Origin: Streptomyces albogriseolus
Lineage (GTDB): Bacteria > Actinomycetota > Actinomycetes > Streptomycetales > Streptomycetaceae
Assembly (NCBI GenBank): GCA_014650475.1
Contig: BMVA01000001.1
Span: forward strand, 248,001-312,000
Length of the DNA stretch: 64,000 bases
Direction of reading: 5' to 3'
A program made the translations under genes and the position numbers. Below are positions 34,872 to 41,919 of this stretch, piece by piece (within the stretch, counting starts at the first letter, position 1; the number at the start of each line of letters is the position of its first letter). The notes beneath the pieces were generated by a model that saw nothing but the letters and a program-made list of their open reading frames with translations, did no database searches and was not told where the DNA came from.

Positions 34872-37574
34872 CTAGAGTCGTGCACCGGTCTTTTCCTCCT
34901 GCTCGACCAGACGCACCAGCTCGACCCGGGAACGGAGGCCGAGCGTGGCGAACACGTTCCGCAGGTGGTAGTCGACGGTGCGGGTGCTCACGGAGAGGCT
35001 GAGGGCCACCTCCCGGTTGGTGGCGCCCTCGGCTACGTACCGGGCGATCCGCAGTTGCTGCGGGGTGAGGCGGGCGAGGTCGCCGGCGCCGGAGGAGGAG
35101 GCGGGGGCCGTGGTCGGGGCGGCGCCGCCGGCGCGGAGTTCGGCGGCGGCCTGCTGTGCCCACAGGGGGGCACCGCAGCGTTCGAAGCCGAGGCGGGCCT
35201 CCTCCAGGCGGGTGCGGGCCTCACGGAGGCGGCGTCTGCGGCGCAGCCACTTGCCGTAGAGGAGTTCGGTGCGGGCGCGTTCGAAGTCGCCCGCGGTGTC
35301 GTCGTGCCGGTCGAGGGCGCGCAGGTACAGCTCGTCGGCGGTGTCCGGGGCGGCCAGCAGGGCGCGGCAGCGCAGGAGTTGGGAGGGGGCCTGCGGGTCG
35401 GCGCCGCAGGCCGCCCACAGGGTGAAGTCCTCCACGACGCCCGCCGCGAACTGGGGTCGTCCGGCGGACGCGGCGGCCTCCACGAAGCAGGGGACGGCGA
35501 GCATCCACACCGCGAAGTGGCCGCGGCGGGGGCCGGGGCGGACCAGCGGGCCGAGCCGCTGCGCCGCCTCGCGGGGGCGGCCGGCGCCGAGGTCGGCGCG
35601 GGCGGCGGCCCAGTGCGCGAGGGTCTCGGCCTGCGCGAGTCCGTGACGGCGGGCGGTGCGCAGGGCCGCCTCGGCGTGCTCGGTCACGAGGTCCGCCTCG
35701 CCCTCGATGGACGCGGCGAGGGCGAGGACGGCGTGGTGGTGGGCGGCGGTGTTGCGCTGCCCGGTGCGTTCGGCGGTGCGCAGGCCCTCCTCGGCGTGGG
35801 TGCGGGCGAGCTGGTGGCGGCCGGCGCGGAGTTCCGCGTAGGCCAGGTATTCGAGGGCGCGGGGTTCGAGGGCGGCGGAGCTGTGGGTACGGGCGGCGGC
35901 GAGGGCGCGGCCGCCCGCGCGGCGGGCGGAGGTGACGTCGCCGAGCATCAGCGCCGCGGCGGCCGAGCGGAGGAGACGGTCGGGGTCCGTTCCTTGGAGG
36001 CCGTTCTCCACCACGCGGCGGAGGGGGGCGGCGGCGAGGTCGAAGCGGGCCAGGAGGACGGCGCGCATGCCGTCGCGGTGGTCGCGGGACACGTCGCCCA
36101 CGGGGGCGACGCCCTCCGGGCGCGGTGCCGTGGCGCCCACCTGTGCCACCCCTCCACGGTGTTCGTCGGGTGAGGCGGGTTCCTGCGGGACTCGGACGCA
36201 GGCTTGTGCCAAGGGGAGCGTGGGGGGTGTGCGGGTGGGGGCCAGGGCCGAGAGGCAGGAGGCGGGGTCGCCCGCGGACCAGGCTGCGTCTGCCGCGCCG
36301 AGGGTGGCGCGGGCCGCCGCGTGCGGGGGCAGGAGGTCCGCCGCCAGCAGGAAGGACTCCCGGGCGTCCTCCACCGGACCGTCGGCAAGGAGCACCGCGC
36401 CTCGCAGCAGTTCCGCGCCGCCGCGTACCGGCGTGGGGGCGGAAGGGCCGCGCGCCTGGTCCAGCAGGCGCAGGGCGTCGGCGACGCCGCCGGCGAGGAG
36501 TGTCTGCTCGGCGGCGGCGAGGTGGCGCCGGGCGCGCTCCGCACCGTCCGGGGTGAGCTCGGCCGCGCGGACCAGAGCCGTGCGGCGGAGGGCGGGAGGA
36601 GTCGTGGACGCCGGGTCGGTCGCCGCCGAGGCCAGCGAGGCCGCCAGGGCGGGGTCGGGCACGGCCCATGAGCGGTGAAGGAGCGGGAGGATGTCCTCCG
36701 CTTCCCTCGCGGCCTCGGCCAGGGCGAGGTGCGCGGCGCGGCGGTGTTCCGGGGCAGCGAGGGCGTGGACCGCGCGGGCCATCAGCGCGCTGCGGAAGCG
36801 GAGCCGGCCCTCACTACGGGTCAGCAGGTCGGGCAGGGGCGCGTCCGTCGCCGCGCGGCACGCACGGAGGACGAGGTCCGCGTCCGCGTCCTCCTCCCCC
36901 GTCGCCCGTGCGGCGGCCGCCGTGGTCAGCAGCAGGCCGCCGGGGTCGTCGGGCAGGCGGTCGCCGGCCACGTCGGCCAGCACCTCACCGTCGACCAGCG
37001 GCCGGGGCAGGGCGCGTCGCCCGCTCAGCCGGGCCGGCGACAGGCGCCGGACCAGCGCCAGCAGCAGCGCGGGGTTGCCCTCCGCCTCCGTGATCAGCTC
37101 CTCCCGTACGGCGGGGGCGACCTCGCTGTCCGCTCGCTCCCGGATCAGCGGCGCCGCCTCCGCGGGGGTGAGCGGGCCGAGGCGCAGGACGGGCAGATCC
37201 GACAGCTCGGGCGGCGGGGGCCGGTGGCCGGCGACGGTCAGCAGGAGCGTCGTGCGTACGCCGGTCTCCCGTATCCGCGCGGCGGCACGGGCGAGCGCGG
37301 CGCGTGACGGGGCGTCCCACAGGTCGGCGTCGTCCACGCAGAGCAGGAGCGGACGGGACGCCGTGGCCGTCCGGAGGGCGTGGTCCAGCTCGTGTGCGCG
37401 GTCGGCGCGGACGTGCCGCACCGGTCCGGCGCGGAAGAGGCGGGCGGCGTGGTCGAGGAACGTGCTGCGGCCGCAACCGGGTTCACCGGTCACGACGCGG
37501 ACGCCGCCGTCGGTGCGCAGCGCGTCCAGCAGCTCGGCGGTCAGCCGCTGCCGCGCGGTCGTGTGTCCGGTCAT
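34872..37574 (-). CDS. Large ATP-binding LuxR regulator (LAL/MalT type)
   Basis: 900-aa regulator. The N-terminal AAA/STAND ATPase has Walker A GEPGCGRST (30-38) and Walker B LLLCVDDADLWD. A long tetratricopeptide-like helical array (about 280-800) and a C-terminal LuxR HTH (about 835-895; LTPQQLRIARYVAEGATNRE, then VSTRTVDYHLRNVF) follow. Such LALs act as pathway-specific or nutrient-responsive activators (for example PikD). The start ATG 37574 is preceded by an 8-bp inverted repeat at 37581-37602 within a possible N-terminal extension (GTG 37604), so the start is uncertain by 10 codons. Target genes are unknown; a polyester hydrolase gene lies upstream on the same strand. Confidence 0.92.
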   Translation of the reverse strand: MTGHTTARQRLTAELLDALRTDGGVRVVTGEPGCGRSTFLDHAARLFRAGPVRHVRADRAHELDHALRTATASRPLLLCVDDADLWDAPSRAALARAAARIRETGVRTTLLLTVAGHRPPPPELSDLPVLRLGPLTPAEAAPLIRERADSEVAPAVREELITEAEGNPALLLALVRRLSPARLSGRRALPRPLVDGEVLADVAGDRLPDDPGGLLLTTAAAARATGEEDADADLVLRACRAATDAPLPDLLTRSEGRLRFRSALMARAVHALAAPEHRRAAHLALAEAAREAEDILPLLHRSWAVPDPALAASLASAATDPASTTPPALRRTALVRAAELTPDGAERARRHLAAAEQTLLAGGVADALRLLDQARGPSAPTPVRGGAELLRGAVLLADGPVEDARESFLLAADLLPPHAAARATLGAADAAWSAGDPASCLSALAPTRTPPTLPLAQACVRVPQEPASPDEHRGGVAQVGATAPRPEGVAPVGDVSRDHRDGMRAVLLARFDLAAAPLRRVVENGLQGTDPDRLLRSAAAALMLGDVTSARRAGGRALAAARTHSSAALEPRALEYLAYAELRAGRHQLARTHAEEGLRTAERTGQRNTAAHHHAVLALAASIEGEADLVTEHAEAALRTARRHGLAQAETLAHWAAARADLGAGRPREAAQRLGPLVRPGPRRGHFAVWMLAVPCFVEAAASAGRPQFAAGVVEDFTLWAACGADPQAPSQLLRCRALLAAPDTADELYLRALDRHDDTAGDFERARTELLYGKWLRRRRRLREARTRLEEARLGFERCGAPLWAQQAAAELRAGGAAPTTAPASSSGAGDLARLTPQQLRIARYVAEGATNREVALSLSVSTRTVDYHLRNVFATLGLRSRVELVRLVEQEEKTGARL

Positions 37575-37580
37575 TCCCGC

Positions 37581-37602
37581 GACCTTACTCACGCGTAAGG
37601 TC
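37581..37602. promoter_or_regulatory. Inverted repeat at the LuxR gene start
   Basis: GACCTTAC (37581-37588) and GTAAGGTC (37595-37602) are exact complements separated by TCACGC, a good operator shape just upstream of the LuxR gene ATG. It may be autoregulatory. Confidence 0.45.
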
Positions 37603-37738
37603 ACGCGGAAGGTATACGGACGTAGGTCGGTGAACGGTGAACGGCCGGGTCACCAGCGGCTTTTGCCTCGTGACCTACGCCTCGGACTGTGCCGCGGCCC
37701 AAGTACGGCGGCGGGCCGTGGTGCCCGCGCACAACGGC

Positions 37739-37771
37739 GGTGGCGGCCCGCGCCGTGCGCGGACCGCCACC
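37739..37771 (-). terminator. Hairpin downstream of the polyester hydrolase gene
   Basis: A 15-bp stem (37739-37753 with 37757-37771) has one mismatch and a 3-nt CGT loop. It lies 12 bp after the stop codon of the hydrolase on the minus strand. Confidence 0.7.
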
Positions 37772-37782
37772 GGGAGGTGTCG

Positions 37783-38685
37783 TCAGGAGGTGTGCGGGCA
37801 GTTGCCCCGCGACTCCTCGATCGTCAGGCTCGGCCGCGGCAGCGGGCACAGGAACTGCTCGTACCGGGTGTCGTTGTCGATGAAGCGCTTCAGCCACGAA
37901 ATGCTGTACTTCGCGATCGTCGTGTTCGACGAGTTCGGGGTGAAGTGGGTGGCGTTGTTGAGCTCCAGGTACGCGCGGTCCAGCGACGAGGGCAGGTTGC
38001 TGTAGAAGGGCTCGGCGTGGCTGGAGACGGGTGCGATGGTGTCGCCGTCGGCGCCGAAGATCAGGGTGGGGGTCCGGACCTCGGGCCAGGTCTTGTCGAG
38101 GTTCCAGGGCGTCAGCGGGATGGCGGCCTGGAGGGACGGCCGGTCCTTGGCGGCTTCCAGGGAGCCGCCGCCGCCCATGGAATGCCCCATGACGCCCAGT
38201 CTGCCGCTGTCGACGCGGTTGCGGACGGAGCTGCGCTGGGTGAGGTAGTCCAGCGCGGCCAGCAGCTGGTCGCCGCGGGAGTCGGGCTGGTCGAGGGTGG
38301 TGTTGGTGTCGATGGTGAACACCACGAAGCCCTGGGAGGCCAGGCGCGGGCCCAGCCAGGAGATGGACGACTCCAGCGCGGTGTAGCCGGGCGAGACGGC
38401 GATGGCGCCGAAGGTGCCGTCGGCGGTGGTCGTCGGGTAATAGATCGTGCCGCCGCCGAAGCCGGTCACGGCGAGCCGGGAGACGGAGGTCTGCGAGACG
38501 GCGTACGGGCCGCGCAGGGCCTCGATGCTGGACTCGGTGGGCGCCGGGCCACGCTCGTAGGGGTTGTCGGCGGCGTGGGCGCCGGGGCCGGTGAGCGTGC
38601 TGAGGCCGACGACGGCGGCGAGCGCCGCGGTCAGGCCGGCCAGGCGGCCGGTCCTTCGCCTGCTGATGTGGGGGTGCTGCTGCAC
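37783..38685 (-). CDS. Secreted cutinase / PETase-like polyester hydrolase
   Basis: 300-aa secreted alpha/beta hydrolase of the bacterial cutinase group (Streptomyces exfoliatus lipase, Thermobifida cutinase, PETase). The signal peptide ends about residue 38 (GPGAHA). Catalytic triad: Ser169 (GHSMGGGGS), Asp215 (GADGDTIAP), His247 (NATHFTP). Subsite residues typical of plastic-active members are visible: Tyr101 (SPGYTA), Met170 and Trp194 (LTPWN). C-terminal Cys280 and Cys296 probably form the family disulfide. GTG 38685 follows GAGAGGA. Natural substrate is likely plant cutin or another polyester. A 12-residue basic leader precedes the hydrophobic core. Confidence 0.93.
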   Translation of the reverse strand: MQQHPHISRRRTGRLAGLTAALAAVVGLSTLTGPGAHAADNPYERGPAPTESSIEALRGPYAVSQTSVSRLAVTGFGGGTIYYPTTTADGTFGAIAVSPGYTALESSISWLGPRLASQGFVVFTIDTNTTLDQPDSRGDQLLAALDYLTQRSSVRNRVDSGRLGVMGHSMGGGGSLEAAKDRPSLQAAIPLTPWNLDKTWPEVRTPTLIFGADGDTIAPVSSHAEPFYSNLPSSLDRAYLELNNATHFTPNSSNTTIAKYSISWLKRFIDNDTRYEQFLCPLPRPSLTIEESRGNCPHTS

Positions 38686-38830
38686 GACGAGTGGTCCTCT
38701 CTGTCACGGCGGACCGCCCGGCCGGCCGGTGCACGGGATCACCGCGTGGGCTGGGGAGCCGTGCTGCGGCCGGGGGCGGCGCCTTCTGACTGGCGGTGCC
38801 ACTGTCGGCGGGGAGGGGGTGGTCGGGGAT

Positions 38831-38844
38831 CGGTGAAATCACCG
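38831..38844. promoter_or_regulatory. Inverted repeat upstream of the polyester hydrolase gene
   Basis: CGGTGAAATCACCG has 6-bp arms and lies about 145 bp before the GTG start. It could be an operator. Apart from this and the hairpin at 38916-38940, nothing recognisable is seen in the 327-bp gap 38686-39012. Confidence 0.35.
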
Positions 38845-38915
38845 GTCTCGTGGGAGGGGGTGCCGTGCGGGGTGGTTCACCGCGGGGCCGGTGGGGGCTG
38901 GGCGCGCATGGGTAT

Positions 38916-38940
38916 GCCTGACCGGGGTACCCGGTCGGGC
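38916..38940 (-). terminator. Hairpin downstream of the 70-aa protein gene
   Basis: An 11-bp stem with one G-T wobble (GCCTGACCGGG, 38916-38926, with 38930-38940) and a 3-nt loop. It lies 73 bp after the stop of the minus-strand gene at 39013. Confidence 0.5.
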
Positions 38941-39012
38941 ACGGTCACCGTCGGAGTCGGCGCCGACGGAGGCGTCGACGGCGCTCCGGCTTCCGGGGCG
39001 CCGTCGCTCTGT

Positions 39013-39225
39013 CTATGCGGCGTCGTAGACGTGGGCCCGGCCGCCGACCCACTTCACCCAGGCGGCGTCGTCCAGCAGTTGTTCGCCCTCCGGCAGTCCG
39101 ACGCGGCGCAGGAACTCCACGACGTCCCGGTCGGAGTGGGCGAGGCCGACGATCTCTCCGCGCACGGTGACGCGCCGGCCGCCCGAGCCGAGCGGCGGGT
39201 GTACGACGATCGGAGACTTCCTCAT
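39013..39225 (-). CDS. Small conserved actinomycete protein of unknown function
   Basis: 70-aa protein starting MRKSPIVVHPP, with GRRVTVRGEIVGLAHSDRDV and a C-terminal WVKWVGGRAHVYDAA. I recognise a similar class of short proteins in streptomycetes (HPP...GGRRV...AHxDRDV...WxGG) but know of no function. There are no Cys clusters and no membrane segment. The ATG at 39225 has GGAGG immediately before it with almost no spacing, so the start is tentative. It is divergent from the next small gene (138 bp). Confidence 0.7.
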   Translation of the reverse strand: MRKSPIVVHPPLGSGGRRVTVRGEIVGLAHSDRDVVEFLRRVGLPEGEQLLDDAAWVKWVGGRAHVYDAA

Positions 39226-39363
39226 CCCTCCAGGATCCGTCCGTGCCGTCGCGTATGCATGCCGGGACCGGCTGTCACCCGACTGGCCCGCCGGACGAGC
39301 CGGACGGACGCCCGCCGTGCTGGTATGGAAGCGGCCTCCATGCCTACCCGGAGGGAGCTGGGA

Positions 39364-39546
39364 ATGCACGAGATGTGGTGCGGTGCAGACACTTCGGGGG
39401 AGCCGGTCTGGCACGTTCTCACCCCGGACAAGACCTCGACGCTGTGCGGGGTGGAGAAGGAGGAGGAATCGCCACGACGCGACACGACGGACCGGCACTG
39501 CTTCACCTGCATGAAGTCGTTCCAGGCCGTCGTGGCGTCCCGCTGA
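39364..39546 (+). CDS. Small Cys/His-rich protein, possible zinc binder
   Basis: 60-aa protein beginning MHEMWCGADTSGEPVWH and ending HCFTCMKSFQAVVASR. Cys6, Cys28, Cys46 and Cys49 with nearby His give the pattern expected of a small zinc ribbon. Similar small proteins are scattered in streptomycetes; no function is known. A GGAGGG lies about 8 nt before ATG 39364, and the codon bias is that of a coding gene. It is followed by about 60 bp of GC-rich sequence before the convergent TPR gene. Confidence 0.7.
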   Translation: MHEMWCGADTSGEPVWHVLTPDKTSTLCGVEKEEESPRRDTTDRHCFTCMKSFQAVVASR

Positions 39547-39610
39547 GAGCCACGACCGCCCCCGCCGGCGCCGGCGGGCCCGGGCGCCACCCGGGTCCGC
39601 CGGCGCCGCT

Positions 39611-41293
39611 TCAGTGACAGGCGTGCTGCCCCGCCTCCGGGGTGTGCGTGTCGAGCCGGCAGAAGCACGACGCCTCGATCGGTACGTCCGCCGACGCCGC
39701 CGCCTGCCGCAGCTGCCGGGCGACGATCGCGGCCTCACCGGTCTTGCCGGTGCGCAGCAGGCACTCGTGGAAGCCGTGCAGCGCCCAGACGTTGTTCGGG
39801 TGCTGGAGCGGCCGGGGCAGGGTGTCGTCAAGACCCAGGTCGGCCCGGTAGACGGCCTCCGCCTCGGCGACCCGGCCCTGCTCGAGGAGCAGCGCGCCGA
39901 GAGGGTGCCGGGTGGGCTGCATCCAGCCCCACGGCTCGTCGTACGGCAGGGTGTCGTCCCGTTCGACGGCCAGCTCCAGCGCGGTGAAGGCGGCGTCGTG
40001 GTCGCCCTTGCGGTACGCGAGTTCGCCGTCCAGCATCGCGGAGGCGATGGCGAGGACGTCGTGGCAGGTGTTGTTGAACAGCATCCGGCTGCCGGGAACG
40101 CGAGCCACGGCCGCGCGGAACTTCTCCCGCTCGACGTCGGCGCCGTCCGTGTCGCCCTTCACGCCGAGGGCGATGCCGCGGGCGTAGTGCAGCATCGCGG
40201 TGGTGACGCAGTACAGCTCGGGGTCGTCCGGGAACGGCAGCGCGAGGATGTCGTCCCAGCGGCCGAAGCGGACCAGCACGTGGAAGCGCATCGCCAGGAA
40301 CGCCTCCAGCCAGTCCGCCATGGGCGGGCTCTCCACCCGGAGCAGCTTCTCCGGCACGGCGGCCTCGAGCCGCGCGGCGGCGTCCAGGGCCACCTGGGAC
40401 TGTCCGGCGAACATGGCGCCGTAGATCCGGAAGTGGTGGTTGTGGCAGCGGTAGAGCGTGTAGAAGTTCATCGCGCCGGCCCGCTGGAGGTACTTCTCGT
40501 CGGCGGCGATGGCGGCGGTGTTGTCCGAGACGACGCGGCGGTAGTCGCCGCACAGCACCTCGAGGTGCGAGGGCATGTGGAGCAGGTGCCCGGCGTCGGG
40601 CGCCGCGCCGCGCAGCCGGTCGGCGACGGTGAGGGCGGCCTCCGGGGTCGGGGACATCTCCATGAGGTGGACGTAGAGGTGCACCACGCCGGGGTGGTGC
40701 GCGCCCGCCTCGGTGGCGAGGGCGCCGTCGAGCACCTCCTTGGCCTCCGCGGTGCGGGCGCCGTGGGCGGGGCGTCCGGTCCTCAGGTCCCACAGCTGCC
40801 AGGGGGTGAGGTTCATCAGGGCGTCGGCGCAGAGGGCGGCCACGTCGGGGTCTCCGGGGGCGGCCTCGTACACGGCCAGCATGCGGTCCGCGTACGGTTC
40901 GTTCCAGACCGAGCAGTCCTCCTGGGGGCGGTCCTGGGGGTAGCGGGCGCGCAGTGCCCCGACGAGGGCGCGCTCGACGGGGGTGGCGCGGGCCTCGGCC
41001 GCCTGGTGGGCGCGCTCGACGGCCGCGTGGGTGCGCTCGACGGTGCGGGTGAGGTCCTCGGTGTCGAAGGCCTCCCAGGGTTTGTTGTAGTTGGGGCCGA
41101 GGGCGTAGGCGATGCCCCAGTGGGCCATCGCGCAGCCGGGGTCGGCGTCGGCGGCCTTCCGGAAACAGGCGACCGCTTCCTCGTGGTTGAAGGCGTAGGT
41201 CCACATCAGCCCGCGGTCGAACCAGAGTTGGGCCTCGGGGGAGGTCGTCGACACGGGCCGTCCGTAGGAGCCGAGGTCGTAGTAGCCGTCCAT
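39611..41293 (-). CDS. Tetratricopeptide-repeat protein
   Basis: 560-aa soluble helical protein. The N-terminus begins with a TPR-like RGLMWTYAFNHEEAVACFRKAADADPGCAMAHWGIAYALGPNYNKP motif seen across positions 28-75, and further TPR-like helices follow to the end, including WNEPYADRMLAVYEAAPGDP and LGALLLEQGRVAEAEAVYRADLG. Conserved His/Cys clusters (LLHMPSHLEVLCGDY, RCHNHHFRIYGAMF, CFCRLDTH) suggest a bound metal or active site. A family of such proteins is found in bacteria but no reaction is established. ATG 41293 follows GGGAGGCGGG. No operon partner is close. Confidence 0.88.
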   Translation of the reverse strand: MDGYYDLGSYGRPVSTTSPEAQLWFDRGLMWTYAFNHEEAVACFRKAADADPGCAMAHWGIAYALGPNYNKPWEAFDTEDLTRTVERTHAAVERAHQAAEARATPVERALVGALRARYPQDRPQEDCSVWNEPYADRMLAVYEAAPGDPDVAALCADALMNLTPWQLWDLRTGRPAHGARTAEAKEVLDGALATEAGAHHPGVVHLYVHLMEMSPTPEAALTVADRLRGAAPDAGHLLHMPSHLEVLCGDYRRVVSDNTAAIAADEKYLQRAGAMNFYTLYRCHNHHFRIYGAMFAGQSQVALDAAARLEAAVPEKLLRVESPPMADWLEAFLAMRFHVLVRFGRWDDILALPFPDDPELYCVTTAMLHYARGIALGVKGDTDGADVEREKFRAAVARVPGSRMLFNNTCHDVLAIASAMLDGELAYRKGDHDAAFTALELAVERDDTLPYDEPWGWMQPTRHPLGALLLEQGRVAEAEAVYRADLGLDDTLPRPLQHPNNVWALHGFHECLLRTGKTGEAAIVARQLRQAAASADVPIEASCFCRLDTHTPEAGQHACH

Positions 41294-41427
41294 GGTGCCC
41301 GCCTCCCGGGGGTTCCGGTCGGGCCGGCCACCGCCCGCCGGCGGCCGACGTCCCGTGGGGACGAAACCGACGATAGCGGGGCACGGTCGGTCCCGCAGGC
41401 GCGCCGGGGAAGCCGTCCCGGGGCAGG

Positions 41428-41919
41428 TCAGACGCTCACCAGGAGCTGCGGCGACAGCACCTTGATCATCGTGTTGGTCCAGCGCATCTGCCGCAGGGTC
41501 TGCGGATGGCAGTCGGCGGCCAGGTCGAGCAGGGCGCGGTCGCGGGTCGCCTGTGCGGACTGGGCGAGCATCTCCCAGTGGAGGGAGTTGCGGGCGGCGG
41601 CCAGATGCAGGTCGCGCAGGTCCTCCAGGAGGAGCAGCCCGGTCTCCGGGCGTCGCCCGAGGGCCTGCGCCGCCTTCTCGCGCAGGGCGGTGAGCGCGCC
41701 GGGCGCGCCGTGGTCGCGGGGTCCGGACAGCTCGACGCCGTGATCGGGTCCGAGGGCGGCCAGCCGGGCGGCGTGCTCCCGGGACCAGCGGGCGACGTCG
41801 GTGGCGACGTGGTGCACCTCGTGCTCGGTGCGGTGCCGCTCGGCGACGGCGAGGAGGTCCGTCTCCAGGTCGCGCTCGCCGTCGTGGAGGGCGCGCAGGG
41901 TGATGCCGATGCCGTTCAT
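41428..41919 (-). CDS. Helical-bundle protein coupled to a molybdoenzyme
   Basis: 163-aa soluble protein predicted mainly alpha-helical, with HRTEHEVHHVATDVARWSREH near the N-terminus and a C-terminal TIKVLSPQLLVSV-like end (NTMIKVLSPQLLV). The His/Glu-rich helices recall four-helix metal- or cofactor-binding bundles, but no full di-iron motif is clear. The ATG overlaps the TGA of the molybdopterin oxidoreductase by 4 nt (ATGA) with GGGAG 6 nt upstream, so it is translated with it and may be its partner or chaperone. Function unknown. Confidence 0.8.
   Translation of the reverse strand: MNGIGITLRALHDGERDLETDLLAVAERHRTEHEVHHVATDVARWSREHAARLAALGPDHGVELSGPRDHGAPGALTALREKAAQALGRRPETGLLLLEDLRDLHLAAARNSLHWEMLAQSAQATRDRALLDLAADCHPQTLRQMRWTNTMIKVLSPQLLVSV

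Noticed and set aside
36691-39546. Very long plus-strand frame of about 950 codons across LuxR and hydrolase genes
   Set aside because: It crosses two well-supported minus-strand genes and gives low-complexity Ser/Arg-rich protein; only the last 60 codons (39364-39546) look real.
39614-41743. Long plus-strand frame opposite the TPR gene
   Set aside because: Antisense shadow of the TPR protein, no motif, no ribosome site.
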